Below, piece by piece: positions 48,095-56,833 of a stretch of 64,000 nucleotides of DNA. The notes below the pieces were generated by a model. It had not been told where the DNA came from and made no database searches. It saw only the letters and a program-made list of their open reading frames with translations. Both the position numbers and the translations under genes were made by a program. The stretch is from Solibacteraceae bacterium (GTDB lineage Bacteria > Acidobacteriota > Terriglobia > Bryobacterales > Bryobacteraceae): assembly GCA_026984795.1 (NCBI GenBank), contig JALSRK010000006.1:26585-90584 (forward strand), read 5' to 3'. Each line of letters begins with the position of its first letter. The first letter of the stretch is position 1.

Positions 48095-50551
48095 TCACTC
48101 GGCGATCGCCACCGTCACGCCGTCCTGCGACACCACGCCCGCCACCAACACCTGGATGGGCACCGCATTCCCTGCCGGAACACCCGCGGGGACTCGCACG
48201 TTGAGCTGCGTCACCCCGGGATAGATCAGCCCTTTGAAGAGCACCTCGCACTTGACGCCCTGGATGTAGACGCCCAGCGCCCGGTACGGCTCCGGCCACG
48301 CGCCCGGCTGCGGCAGCGCGCCGTCTTCGATGGGCGGCGTCACCGCCCCTTCGCCGGTGAGGAACAGCGTAATGATCTCGCCCCTCCGTGCCGGGTTTTC
48401 CGCCGAGTTGAACGAGTTGTCCTGATTGACCACCACCGCCTGGCCCGCGCCGCCACTGTAGGTGAAGATCCCCGGGGCCGCGTCCGCCACCGGAACCGTC
48501 ACCGGGGCCGTCTTCGTCCCGAGATACTCCACCTCGATCCGTGTCTCGCCCGAGACGCCGTACGGGACCACCGCGCTGATCTGCCCGGCGAGGGAGTAGA
48601 CCATCGGCGAGGCCACCCCGTCGAACCACACCCGCGTGTCTCCCGCCCAGGTCTGCAGCCGCCCGTCTTCGTACTGGGCCGGCGCCAGCTCCGGCGCCCC
48701 GAAGCCCGTCCCGTAGATCGTTACGATCTCGCCCGGGGCCACCGGCCCGGACTGGAAACTCGCCGCGTTCAGCACCCATTCGGGGCGGAATTCCCCCGGC
48801 GCGGCCTTCCCGGTCACCACGTAGTTCGGCGCCCGGTCCGGCGAGGTGGTGAGTTCCACCGTCTGCCCGTTGACCTCGATTTCGTAGTCGCCGAGGAAGC
48901 CCCGCGCGCGGAACACCCCGTCCGGCCCCGTCACGCCCTCGACATCGGTCCACCACTGCCGGTAGACCAGGTCGTTCCAGACTTCGGCGTTCGGCTTCGG
49001 CGTCCAGTCCAGCCGGTACAGGGCCGCCTCCGGCCGCCAGTGCCGCCCCGCCCAGAAGCCCCACATGTAGAAGCCCTTCACCGCCGGATGGCTGAAGGTG
49101 ACGGTCAGGAAGTCCCGCAGGTAGTCGGCCTGAAGCTGCTCATCGAGAACCGTAGTGTCGAACTCGGTGATCAGCAACTGCTTGCCGAACGCGGCGAAGC
49201 GATCGAGAATCTCCAGCACCCTGTCCGGCGCGGTGAGCTGCGTGCCGAAATGGCTCTGCAGGCCGATGCCGTCAAGCGGCGCGCCCAGCGAGTCCAGCAG
49301 CGAAATGTAGCGCGCGTAACCGTCCTGGTGGGGTTTGTCGTTGCCGCCGTTGGTGAGTATGTTGTAGTCGTTCAGATACAGGTAGACGTCCGGATCCGCC
49401 TGCCGCGCCAGCCGGAACCATTCAGCCATCTCTTGGTCGCCCAGGATGTCCATCAGGTCGTGGTTCGTGTACGGCTCGTTCACCACGTCCCAGTCGATGA
49501 GCATCCCCCGCGTGGCCGTCACCACGTCGGTGACCCGCTCCCGCACCGCCCGGCGCAAGGCTTCGGGGTCGTTCTTGAGATCCTCCACCCAGTCCGGCAT
49601 ATGGCGCCACGACGGCCAGACGATGTTGTGCCCCCGGATGCGGTCGATCCCGTTCGCCCGCAGCCACTGGAGCGCGTTGAGGGCCCGCTGCCGGTCTTTC
49701 TCCCACATCGGCCACTTCAGGGCGTTCTCGATCACCACCGTGTTGAACAGCTCGAGGATCTTCTGGCGGTACGTCTGCTGGCTCGGGTCGTTGATCAGCG
49801 ACGCCGCCACCGCCGTCCCGAACCGGAACGCGTGCCGCTTCATCCGCACCCGCACCGGCGCCCCCGCCACCGGCTTGCCCTCGTCGTCGCGCGCCACGAC
49901 CACCAGCTCCGCCTTCCGGTACTTCTCGATCCGCGCCGCCGCCTCGGCCCGCCACGGGGCGTCCGGCTCATGGCCGGGATACGGGGGCCCGGTAAGCGGC
50001 AGATCGCTCAGATCGACGTCCGGACCGTAGTTCATCACCGAAAGCCCGCCGATCTCGATCTCCTGCTCCTCGAAGGTGATCCAGAACTGGATGCTGTACT
50101 CGCCCGGCTGGTAGCTCTCCTGCATCTGGAACGGCAGTTCGAACTTCTGCCACTCGCCCTTCGCCGAGACGGTCCAGCTCGCCGATTTCGTCCACGGCTC
50201 GCTGTTCCTCTCGACGATGAAGCGCACGTAGCCCCGGCCCCCCGGACCCTGCAGCGCCCGCATCCAGAAGACCGCCAGCACGGTGTCGCCCCGCTGGACC
50301 GGCGCCGCCCCATCGGCGTACAGCCGGAAGTCCCACGGATTGGTCTGCGGATTCGGCGGCGTGTACAGCCGCCACGCCCACGAGAACGGCTGCCCTTCGA
50401 CCCCTACAATCTGGAGGTTCTGCGCCGGCAGGCCTCGGATCTCGAAGGCCGCCGCCGGGTCCTCCGGCAGCAGCGAGTAGGGGTACTGCGCCGCCGCTAC
50501 ACCGGCGAGGAGAATAAGAGCAAAAAGAACTACGAAACACCGGAACCGCAT
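48095..50551 (-). CDS. Secreted GH10 endo-1,4-beta-xylanase with CBM-like N-domain and C-terminal Ig-like domain
   Basis: This 818-residue enzyme has a signal peptide (MRFRCFVVLFALILLAGVAAA). Residues about 25-185 form a beta-sandwich resembling a carbohydrate-binding module. The GH10 barrel spans about 215-540: RGHNIVWPSWR, the acid/base glutamate in DWDVVNEPY and the nucleophile glutamate in LLITEFDTT. From about 590 comes the Solibacter-type C-terminal domain (LNAASFQSGPVAPGEIVTIY, TVPVADAAPGIFTY). ATG 50551 gives a clean signal peptide; ATG 50569 would add six residues. It hydrolyses xylan outside the cytoplasm. Confidence 0.92.
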   Translation of the reverse strand: MRFRCFVVLFALILLAGVAAAQYPYSLLPEDPAAAFEIRGLPAQNLQIVGVEGQPFSWAWRLYTPPNPQTNPWDFRLYADGAAPVQRGDTVLAVFWMRALQGPGGRGYVRFIVERNSEPWTKSASWTVSAKGEWQKFELPFQMQESYQPGEYSIQFWITFEEQEIEIGGLSVMNYGPDVDLSDLPLTGPPYPGHEPDAPWRAEAAARIEKYRKAELVVVARDDEGKPVAGAPVRVRMKRHAFRFGTAVAASLINDPSQQTYRQKILELFNTVVIENALKWPMWEKDRQRALNALQWLRANGIDRIRGHNIVWPSWRHMPDWVEDLKNDPEALRRAVRERVTDVVTATRGMLIDWDVVNEPYTNHDLMDILGDQEMAEWFRLARQADPDVYLYLNDYNILTNGGNDKPHQDGYARYISLLDSLGAPLDGIGLQSHFGTQLTAPDRVLEILDRFAAFGKQLLITEFDTTVLDEQLQADYLRDFLTVTFSHPAVKGFYMWGFWAGRHWRPEAALYRLDWTPKPNAEVWNDLVYRQWWTDVEGVTGPDGVFRARGFLGDYEIEVNGQTVELTTSPDRAPNYVVTGKAAPGEFRPEWVLNAASFQSGPVAPGEIVTIYGTGFGAPELAPAQYEDGRLQTWAGDTRVWFDGVASPMVYSLAGQISAVVPYGVSGETRIEVEYLGTKTAPVTVPVADAAPGIFTYSGGAGQAVVVNQDNSFNSAENPARRGEIITLFLTGEGAVTPPIEDGALPQPGAWPEPYRALGVYIQGVKCEVLFKGLIYPGVTQLNVRVPAGVPAGNAVPIQVLVAGVVSQDGVTVAIAE

Positions 50552-50779
50552 CAATTCCAAGTTTGCCATAGCAGCCCGGCGAGGAGATTGCCTTGTATTC
50601 GTAGTTCCACCTGCCGGGCTCCCAATCGCAGGAACACTGGGCTTGGGACCTTGCAGACGCCCCCGCGGCTACACGCGGCCGGCGCCCGCGTCAGGGCTCA
50701 CTTGGCGGGAAGTACTCCGACTGGCCCTTGCCGGCCCCCGGGGGACACGGCCGTTTCCTCACCAGCACCGGCCTCTCCG

Positions 50780-51205
50780 CTACGCGCTCTGGCCGCGTTG
50801 CGCGATCAGTCCCCCGGCCCAGTCGATGACCGCACCAGCCGTCCGAATCGCTTCCGCGACATCGGCATCCGTGATTTCAGCCGAAAAGCCCGGGGTACCG
50901 CGTCTCGACGGCGTACGGCGTCAGGCCCCCGGCCGCCTGTACGGCTTCAAGCAGTGGGATTCCCGCTCGCTCCGCCAATTCGAGCAGTTGCTCGAGGTCG
51001 TGAGTCAGGGGGAAGTCGATCTTCAAAGCAGTACGCCTTTGATCGCCTTCTCCGCCGCCTGCTGCGCATGAAAACAGACAAGCTCCCGGCGGATCGAGAG
51101 CTCCCGTTTACCAACCTCGGCCATCTGCAAGTCGCTCTTGGCAAAATCGAGCCACTCTTCAGGCGATCCGGGCACCCGCGGCTGCCTAGCGTCTTTCATA
51201 CGCAA
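50780..51205 (-). pseudogene. HEPN-domain protein, broken by two frameshifts
   Basis: The first frame reads PEEWLDFAKSDLQMAEVGKR, then CFHAQQAAEKAIKGVLL, and stops near 51023. The HEPN fold continues in another frame (LKIDFPLTHDLEQLLELAER, then YAVETRYPG) and in a third (FSAEITDADVAEAIRTAGAV), ending at a TAG at 50780. Joined, the three pieces match the HEPN gene at 54138 from end to end. Either the gene is decayed or the sequence has two indels. Its start overlaps the upstream MNT gene by 20 bp, as in an intact pair. Confidence 0.8.
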
Positions 51206-51536
51206 TCACGCCGGTCTTCAGAGCTTCCCGGTAGACCAGGCCCGGCCGGTCTTTGAGAGCCTCCCACTGGGATCGCGGCACCACCAAAAGGTCCATCGGC
51301 ATCAGAATTCCCCGCAACGCGCGCCGAATGCGAACCGCTTCTTTCCTTGGATTCTCAACCGTATCGTCGGTCACCACGAGGACGTCGAGATCACTGTTCC
51401 GGTCCATGGCGCCCCGGACGTAAGAGCCGAACAGAATGACCAGCACCGGCCGGCTGACCTCTACGATCCTGCGGACCGCCGCTTCCACCTTCTCGCGGGT
51501 CACCGCCCAGGGGACCTCCGCCGCTCGACTGCTCAT
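51186..51536 (-). CDS. MNT-type minimal nucleotidyltransferase (antitoxin-like)
   Basis: The 116-residue protein has the nucleotidyltransferase motif ILFGSYVRGAMDRNSDLDVL (GS...DxD). In MNT-HEPN pairs such proteins neutralise the HEPN ribonuclease by nucleotidylation, known for related families. ATG 51536 (MSSRAAEVPWAV) is preferred; the frame is open to 51578. It is a close paralogue of the MNT at 62173-62625, sharing VPWAVT, PRKEAVRIRRALR and FGSYVRG. Its HEPN partner is frameshifted, so its present role is unclear. Confidence 0.85.
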   Translation of the reverse strand: MSSRAAEVPWAVTREKVEAAVRRIVEVSRPVLVILFGSYVRGAMDRNSDLDVLVVTDDTVENPRKEAVRIRRALRGILMPMDLLVVPRSQWEALKDRPGLVYREALKTGVIAYERR

Positions 51537-51877
51537 AAGTTTGCCGCTGCTCCCATAGTCTCTCGAGAAGTGGTACACCGGCGGCGCGACACGAGACTCC
51601 CCGCGTCACGTCTTTCCGCGACCCGAGTCGCTTTCCCGCCGCCCGGGGCGAGCGCCGGCTTCCGGCCGCCGGACGCCTTTTCCGGTTTCATGATCCCGAA
51701 GCCGCCGGCTCGTGGTCAAGCCTTCTCCCGCCCCCGCGCTACTCCAGATCCCCAATGGCAGGAACGCCGGTCTTCAGAAGGGTTGATCCCGTGAGGCCGC
51801 CTTCGAGGGCGACATCGGTGGGCGCGCCCCCCGGGCGGCTCTCCCGGCGCCCGGCGGGGCACGCGCCGCGAAACGAA
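51537..51877. other. 341-bp gene-free stretch with an orphan 3'-end fragment
   Basis: Apart from the fragment at 51739-51828, I see no gene, promoter of note or hairpin here. The stretch separates the MNT gene from the SWIM gene. Confidence 0.5.
51739..51828 (-). pseudogene. Orphan C-terminal fragment of a secreted-protein family (fragment A)
   Basis: On the minus strand this reads APTDVALEGGLTGSTLLKTG then VPAIGDLE and stop. It aligns with the last ~28 residues of the intact protein at 59133-60005 (RPTDVTTAGGFTEFTIPEMG, VLAIADLE). Only the 3' end remains; the upstream part is not recognisable. Confidence 0.65.
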
Positions 51878-53659
51878 TTACTGCAAATACAGCGAGTCCC
51901 GCTTCTCGTCCAACAACTTGATGAAGTTGCGCTTCCGCTTGTGCTGCACGCGCAGCCCATCCAAGTACCGGGCGAACTCCTCGTTCTTCCCTATTCTTTG
52001 CATCGCCGCGGCGGCCCTCTCGAGCAGGCCGACCGGCTCGTAGTAACGAGAGTTCCTCACCCTCGCCAGGGTGGCCTCGGCTTGCCGCATGTAGATCGGA
52101 GCCGCATCCTCCGGGTGCTCCTTTTCCCGCGCTTCCGCAAGCTGCAGCCACAACTCTTCGGAACAGCCGCCTTCCTGCGCCTCCCTCCACGCCGCTTCGA
52201 CGTCGCCCTCATCGAGGAAGATCGCCACCAGCACCGAGTGGTCGATCTCGCCTCCGTACCACCGCGCCCGCCGTGCCGCCTGCCCGCCTTGCTTGACCTT
52301 GGCCATCCAGTTTCGGATCTCTTCCAGCCCCCGCTCCCGCCACTCCTTCAAGGCGCCCGCTTTCGCCGCGTGCCGTTTCAGGTTCCGGAATCGGTCCGGG
52401 GTGTGCCAGCGGCGGAACGCGTCCCAGACGAGCTTCATGGCCTCCTCGTGGCGCCCCCGCCGGTGATACTCCTCGGCCACGAACTCCCGCAGTTCGCTGT
52501 CGGCTTCTCCGCGAAACGCCTTCAACCCTTTCTCGGCCCAGCGCAGCGCCTTGTCATGATCGCCGGCATCGCGGTAGGTCTTCGCAATCCGAAGGTAGCA
52601 GGAGGGATGGGAGAGGTCCCGGCTCATCACCGCCACCAGTTGCTCGACGTCTCCCGAAAGCCTCGCCAGAGACTCCATGATCCGGGTAATCGCGTAGCGC
52701 CTCCCCCACGCCACGTCATCGTCGTCGGCGCCTCGCCGAGGCATCCTGTCCCACTCCGCCTCGGCCAGTTTCCGGTAGACTTCGAGTCCTTTCTCACCCA
52801 GGATCTCCGCGTAGCGGATCACCGCTCCGGAGAACATGTCGTGTGTCCCTTGACTCTCCCAACGGAACAGCCGCCGTGCCAACTGCTCCGGCTTCGGCCT
52901 GGCTTTCACACACGCCTGATAGTGGATCTGCTGCAGACGGTAGCGAATCCCGCCGACGTAGCCGTCGGAGTCGTCCACCATCCCCATCGAATCGACCAGA
53001 GACCTCAGGCACGACTCGGTCAACTCCACGACAGCCGCCGCCTGGCCGTCCTCGAGGAGATCCTCGATCAGATCCACCGCCTCCTCCACTCCCCGGGCGT
53101 AGTCCGCCGCGTCCCGGTACGGTACGTAGCCATCAACCGCAACCGCCGCTTCGAACGCCCGCCGGGCCGCCGCAATCGCCGTTTCCGGACCGGATCTCCG
53201 CGCCGCCCACATCAGCAGCCGCTCCTGCAGCCGCGCGTCGCGTCTGGCCCAAGCGAGGATCATCTCAACCAGCTTCTCCTTCTTCTCCTCCCGCAGCAGC
53301 CGGCCGGCGTCGGAGATCGTGATCGCCTCTGCGGCGCCGGGATCCCGTCCCTTTCCTGCCCCTGTCGAGCCGCTGAGCCACGCCAGCGCCGCGGCGACAC
53401 AGTGCTTGCAGAACAGCCCGTCGTCGCCCACCGGACAGGTACAGAAATAGTCGAGAATCCCCTCCTCGGCCGTCAGCTTCACCGTGTAGTCCCGCGTTCC
53501 GGACACGACCGCCTCGAGCCCGCCATCGATCTCCCACACCGACTCTACGTGCCCCTGCGAGAAGTAGCGCAGGCCGCGCAGGTAGAAAGCCTCCCCCGCC
53601 AGCCGCCGCACGACTGCTTCGTTCATCGCTTCAGCAAGCTCGTCCGCCATCTCCGCCAT
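51878..53659 (-). CDS. SWIM zinc-finger protein with helical-repeat C-terminus
   Basis: Residues about 45-95 hold a SWIM zinc finger: DYFCTCPVGDDGLFCKHCVA, the CxC...CxH signature of DNA- or protein-binding domains. The remaining 500 residues are helical and repeat-like (LRIAKTYRDAGDHDKALRWA, EYHRRGRHEEAMKLVWDAF), resembling TPR-like repeats. The total is 593 residues. No catalytic motif is seen. The function of such large SWIM proteins is unknown. It stands alone on the minus strand between two MNT-HEPN loci. Confidence 0.82.
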   Translation of the reverse strand: MAEMADELAEAMNEAVVRRLAGEAFYLRGLRYFSQGHVESVWEIDGGLEAVVSGTRDYTVKLTAEEGILDYFCTCPVGDDGLFCKHCVAAALAWLSGSTGAGKGRDPGAAEAITISDAGRLLREEKKEKLVEMILAWARRDARLQERLLMWAARRSGPETAIAAARRAFEAAVAVDGYVPYRDAADYARGVEEAVDLIEDLLEDGQAAAVVELTESCLRSLVDSMGMVDDSDGYVGGIRYRLQQIHYQACVKARPKPEQLARRLFRWESQGTHDMFSGAVIRYAEILGEKGLEVYRKLAEAEWDRMPRRGADDDDVAWGRRYAITRIMESLARLSGDVEQLVAVMSRDLSHPSCYLRIAKTYRDAGDHDKALRWAEKGLKAFRGEADSELREFVAEEYHRRGRHEEAMKLVWDAFRRWHTPDRFRNLKRHAAKAGALKEWRERGLEEIRNWMAKVKQGGQAARRARWYGGEIDHSVLVAIFLDEGDVEAAWREAQEGGCSEELWLQLAEAREKEHPEDAAPIYMRQAEATLARVRNSRYYEPVGLLERAAAAMQRIGKNEEFARYLDGLRVQHKRKRNFIKLLDEKRDSLYLQ

Positions 53660-53804
53660 TATCCGCTAGATGCCTCCGCCCCGGAACACGGCCGCTCGCT
53701 GGGCGCCCCTGGGCGCCTCCCGGTCGTGGCACACTATTACTTGGCCGGGCGCTCGGCGCGTTACGCACCCGCTTTTCGCCGGCTCAACGGCTGAACCCGC
53801 CCGG

Positions 53805-53810
53805 TAGCGT
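53805..53810 (+). promoter_or_regulatory. -10-like hexamer TAGCGT before the MNT-HEPN operon
   Basis: TAGCGT ends 5 nt before ATG 53816 with no ribosome site between. It is a weak match of the TAnnnT pattern seen before other starts in the window. Confidence 0.25.
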
Positions 53811-53815
53811 CATCG

Positions 53816-54148
53816 ATGATTACATCGAGTATCGCGACGCCGGAGATCCTCGACCGGCTCGTCCGGAGGATCGTCGAGACGGTGCAGCCGCGCCGCATCA
53901 TCTTGTTCGGGTCGGCGGCCCGTGGCGATACGGGCTTGCACAGCGATCTCGACATCCTCGTCATCATGCCCGATGGCGCCCACCGCCGCCGCACGGCCCA
54001 GCGTCTCTACCGCGCTCTCGCCGGTCTGGGTGTTCCGAAAGACATCGTCGTCGTTACCGAGTCCGACGTTCGCCGGTTCGCCGACGAGCCTTCTCTCGTC
54101 ATCTCACCCGCGCTCAGAGAAGGCAAGGAGCTCTACCGTGCCCCGTGA
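53816..54148 (+). CDS. MNT-type nucleotidyltransferase antitoxin of an intact MNT-HEPN pair
   Basis: This 110-residue protein has ILFGSAARGDTGLHSDLDIL, the GS-x10-DxD nucleotidyltransferase core. It is divergent from the other two MNT proteins of the window. The HEPN gene starts inside it (11-bp overlap), the classic toxin-antitoxin layout. Its expected job is to modify and silence the HEPN toxin; this is known for related pairs and inferred here. Confidence 0.88.
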   Translation: MITSSIATPEILDRLVRRIVETVQPRRIILFGSAARGDTGLHSDLDILVIMPDGAHRRRTAQRLYRALAGLGVPKDIVVVTESDVRRFADEPSLVISPALREGKELYRAP

Positions 54149-54545
54149 GCGTCCCATCGCCGGATCACCGGCCGACTGGCTGGCCAGAGCCAGGAGCGAT
54201 CTCGCGCTGGCTCGGATGCCTTTGCCGAAAGAAGCGTTCTACGAAGACCTTTGCTTCCACGCCCAGCAAGCTGCCGAAAAAGCGATCAAAGCGGTTTATC
54301 GCGCGTTGCAGCGCGAATTCCCCTATACCCACGACCTTGCGGAGCTTCTCAAAGGACTCGAAAAAGAAGGCGTTGCCATCCCCGAGACCGTGCACGAAGC
54401 GGTAGAGTTGAGCGATTTCGCGTGGCACGGTCGCTACCCTGGCACCGCTGAGCCCGTGACTGCGGAAGAGCACCGGCGTGCCCTCGCACTTGCGGAATTG
54501 GCGGTTCGCTGGGCGGAGGACCTGGTCCGAGGAGGGACCTCCTGA
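54138..54545 (+). CDS. HEPN-domain toxin of an intact MNT-HEPN pair
   Basis: The 135-residue protein is an intact HEPN domain: SPADWLARARSDLALARM, CFHAQQAAEKAIKAVYR, FPYTHDLAELLKGLEKEG and FAWHGRYPG. An R-x5-H (REFPYTH) could serve as the HEPN ribonuclease motif. GTG 54138 has AAGGAG 7 nt upstream (54125-54130). It is the reference copy against which the broken HEPN at 50780-51205 can be read. Confidence 0.87.
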   Translation: MPRERPIAGSPADWLARARSDLALARMPLPKEAFYEDLCFHAQQAAEKAIKAVYRALQREFPYTHDLAELLKGLEKEGVAIPETVHEAVELSDFAWHGRYPGTAEPVTAEEHRRALALAELAVRWAEDLVRGGTS

Positions 54546-54680
54546 TTCTCGTCAGCCGGTCCCCACACTTTGGCCATCCCTCACGCCGCCCGTGGCGCCT
54601 GGCCGGGCGCAACCGCATCGTTCGCTCCCAGTTGACGGCGTTCGGGGATCACGATCGCCGGCCGTCACGCACCCAACGCG

Positions 54681-54794
54681 CTACTCCAGAACCGCAGCGG
54701 CAAGAACGCTCGTCACCAGGATGGACCCGGTGAAGCCGCCAGCGCTGGGGACGCCGGTGGGTCCCTCCTCCGGATGGCCGAAGACGCGCAACTG
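54681..54794 (-). pseudogene. Orphan C-terminal fragment of a secreted-protein family (fragment B)
   Basis: The minus strand reads QLRVFGHPEEGPTGVPSAGG then FTGSILVTSVLAAAVLE and stop. It aligns with the last ~37 residues of the protein at 59133-60005 (QLRVFGHPEARPTDVTTAGG). The match covers only the C-terminal end and the rest is missing. Confidence 0.75.
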
Positions 54795-54802
54795 AACCGA
54801 CG

Positions 54803-54862
54803 GTCTTTCCGGTGACAGTCTACGCAAACCCCGTCTTTCCGGTGACAGTCTACGCAACCCCC
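54803..54862. repeat. 30-bp tandem repeat, two units
   Basis: Units 54803-54832 and 54833-54862 both begin GTCTTTCCGGTGACAGTCTA and differ at one position. The end of unit 2 also contributes to the direct repeat that flanks the AbiE genes. Confidence 0.9.
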
Positions 54863-54884
54863 AATTCCACCGCTAGCTCCTGTG
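54850..54884 (+). repeat. Left imperfect direct repeat flanking the AbiE genes
   Basis: This ~35-bp element (CTACGCAACCCCCAATTCCA and onward) resembles 56716-56751 in the same orientation at roughly three quarters of positions. The two enclose the abiEi-abiEii genes. Confidence 0.6.
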
Positions 54885-54946
54885 CCGGACCGGCCCACAC
54901 AATGACGCCCGTCTGTTATAGTCAGTTCATCAAACGTGCTATTTTA

Positions 54947-54976
54947 TTGCACATATTGCACTGTAGATGATACACT
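54947..54976 (+). promoter_or_regulatory. Probable promoter of the AbiE operon
   Basis: TTGCAC (54947-54952), an 18-bp spacer and TACACT (54971-54976) form a plausible sigma-70 promoter. ATTGCAC occurs twice (54946-54952 and 54955-54961) and could be an operator for the AbiEi antitoxin, which represses its own operon in characterised systems. Confidence 0.5.
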
Positions 54977-54993
54977 AGAGATCGGAGTCCGTC

Positions 54994-55845
54994 GTGACGT
55001 CCCACCCGTTGACCACCAAGAGCCGCTTCCCGTCCAAGACCGTCGGTCCGCGGACGGCGCAATTGCTCATGGAGCTCCACGAGCAAGGGCGGACTATCTT
55101 CACGGTCTCCGACGTCCAAACAATCACAGGGTTGTCACCCGCCTCCGCGCGCAGCCTCGTTCGGCATGCGATCATCAGGGGCATCGTCTCGCGCCTGAAA
55201 TCCGGACTGTTCGTTCTCGTACCGCCGGAACTGGGCTGGGCGACGGAATTCACCGGCGATCCGCACCTCATTGCGAGAGAACTCCTCGCCGGCGCGGACT
55301 ACTATATTTCGCACGCCTCGGCTATGGAACTGCATCGGATGGTGACCCAGCCTCAACTCCAGATCTTCGTCACCACCACGAAACGGCTCCGGAACAGGAC
55401 CATCCACGGGATCGAATTCCGTTTCGTCTCCATCCGGCCCGAAGCGCTCTTCGGCGTCACCACCCATTGGGTTACCAGACAGGCAGCGGTTCGCGTCAGC
55501 GACCTCGAGCGGACGGTCATCGACGGGCTCCGGCGCCCACACTATTGCGGCGGGATCACGGAAGTCGCTAAAGGCTTCTGGATGCGACGATCCGACATCG
55601 ACCCAAGCCGTCTGATCGACTACGCTCTCCGTCTGCAAGTCGGCGCCGTAATCAGGCGCTTGGGCTGGTTGCTGGAGGTCTACCGGCTGGCGCCTTCTCA
55701 TGAGTTGGAGCGGCTCCGTTCCACACTGACCACAACCTACGTGCCCCTGGACCCTGCTCTCTCAGCCGAGGGCCCCTACCTCCGCCGATGGCGCCTTCGC
55801 CTGAATGTCTCTCCGGAAGAGCTTGAAGCGATTCGGAGCACCTGA
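54994..55845 (+). CDS. AbiEi-like type IV antitoxin
   Basis: The 283-residue protein matches the AbiEi family. The N-terminal winged-helix part (about 20-85) includes IFTVSDVQTITGLSPASARS and RLKSGLFVLVPPELGW. The C-terminal domain has the typical YISHASAMELHRMVTQPQLQ, IFVTT and VRVSDLERTVIDGLRRPHYCGG motifs. AbiEi binds its own promoter and counters AbiEii without direct contact (known for the family). GTG 54994 has GGAG 7 nt before it. The abiEii-like gene follows by 1 bp. Confidence 0.87.
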   Translation: MTSHPLTTKSRFPSKTVGPRTAQLLMELHEQGRTIFTVSDVQTITGLSPASARSLVRHAIIRGIVSRLKSGLFVLVPPELGWATEFTGDPHLIARELLAGADYYISHASAMELHRMVTQPQLQIFVTTTKRLRNRTIHGIEFRFVSIRPEALFGVTTHWVTRQAAVRVSDLERTVIDGLRRPHYCGGITEVAKGFWMRRSDIDPSRLIDYALRLQVGAVIRRLGWLLEVYRLAPSHELERLRSTLTTTYVPLDPALSAEGPYLRRWRLRLNVSPEELEAIRST

Positions 55846-55846
55846 A

Positions 55847-56676
55847 TTGATACCGCAGCGCAACATTTCTCTGCTCGCCAATCGGCTCGCCGGAAGAGAT
55901 GGCCGCCGGACACCCGAGGCCGTGATCGAGCGGGACTACTGTCTGGCGTGGCTCCTTAGCAGCCTGGCGCAGGTGGACTTGCACCGAAAACTCGCATTCA
56001 AAGGGGGTACGGCCCTCAAGCGATGCTACTTCGGGCACTACCGCTTTTCCGAAGACCTCCACTTCACTCTGGTGGAGACGGCCACTTTGGACGAGATCCT
56101 CAGCGGACTCGAGGCCGTCTACGCAAGGGTCCGCGAAGCGAGCGGTATCGAGTTCCGCTTCGACCGCCACGACCGCCACGGACACCGAAACAGTCATACG
56201 TTCTACCTGACGTACCGCGGCCCCCTACCTGCCCAAGGCAGCGTGAAAGTAGACATCACGGTTCGAGAGAAGATTGTTTTTCCCTCGAACGGCGGCCGGT
56301 CCTGCGCGCCTACGACGAGTTCGCCGACCTCCCTGACGGCCGTGAGGTGCGAGTCTACTCTCTTGCAGAGATCGCCAGCGAGAAAGTTGTCGCGTTAGTC
56401 GACCGTGCCCGCAACGAACCGCGGGATCTGTACGATCTCTGGTACTTGGTTTACTACGACCACGTTCGGCTCGGCGCCCTTTCGGCTGCGATCGATGCGA
56501 AACTGGCTTTCCGCGGCATGGAGCGGACGGGCTTGCAGGAAGCAATCGAGCGAAAACGCGCGCGATTCAAGACCCTCTGGCCCCTCCGGCTCCGGAGACA
56601 GATGGCCGCCTTGCCACCGTTCGAGCAAGTGTGGAGGGAGCTGCGCCGGGCTTGGCGCCGCGCGAAACTGCCGTAG
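55847..56676 (+). pseudogene. AbiEii-like nucleotidyltransferase toxin, frameshifted
   Basis: The N-terminal half has the AbiEii core LAFKGGTALKRCYFGHYRFS followed by EDLHF. The homology then jumps frame near a T5 run at 56277-56281: the first frame ends VREKIVFP, and the family match resumes as LERRPVLRAYDEFADL, VYSLAEIASEKVVAL and PRDLYDLWYLVYY in the -1 frame (equivalent to one missing base). The family normally has a DxD-type pair near SEDLDF; here the second acid is histidine. TTG 55847 with GGAG upstream is the likely start; ATG 55805 is an alternative. The toxin is probably inactive unless the shift is an error or programmed. Confidence 0.78.
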
Positions 56677-56715
56677 CCGAGTCGTTACATCCGTTGGAAT
56701 CTCCCCTCCAGCGGG

Positions 56716-56751
56716 CTACGCAAATCCCGAATTCCACCTCCGGCTCCGGTG
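56716..56751 (+). repeat. Right imperfect direct repeat flanking the AbiE genes
   Basis: CTACGCAAATCCCGAATTCC and the bases after it resemble 54850-54884 in the same orientation. It lies 40 bp after the abiEii-like gene. Confidence 0.6.
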
Positions 56752-56833
56752 ACCGGGGGGGTCGAGTTGCAAGCCATCCAGCCAAGCCGCAACTTCCCGG
56801 GCCGGCCGCCGGTGAGCCGCCCCGGCGAAGCGC

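Larger units (their letters stand above)
54546..54993. other. 448-bp gene-free stretch: orphan fragment, repeats and AbiE promoter
   Basis: It contains the orphan fragment at 54681-54794, a 30-bp tandem repeat at 54803-54862, one of two direct repeats flanking the AbiE genes, and an unusually AT-rich promoter region (about 54915-54980). Confidence 0.7.

Noticed and set aside
51755..53794. 679-codon + strand frame opposite the SWIM gene
   Set aside because: The SWIM motif on the minus strand fixes the coding strand; the + frame has no domain.
54803..54862. Possible CRISPR array
   Set aside because: The two 30-bp units abut with no spacer and no cas genes are present.
54713..54898. Minus-strand peptide with two CVDCH motifs, possibly a small cytochrome c
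   Set aside because: The motif comes from a 30-bp DNA tandem repeat, no signal peptide exists, and the frame is short.
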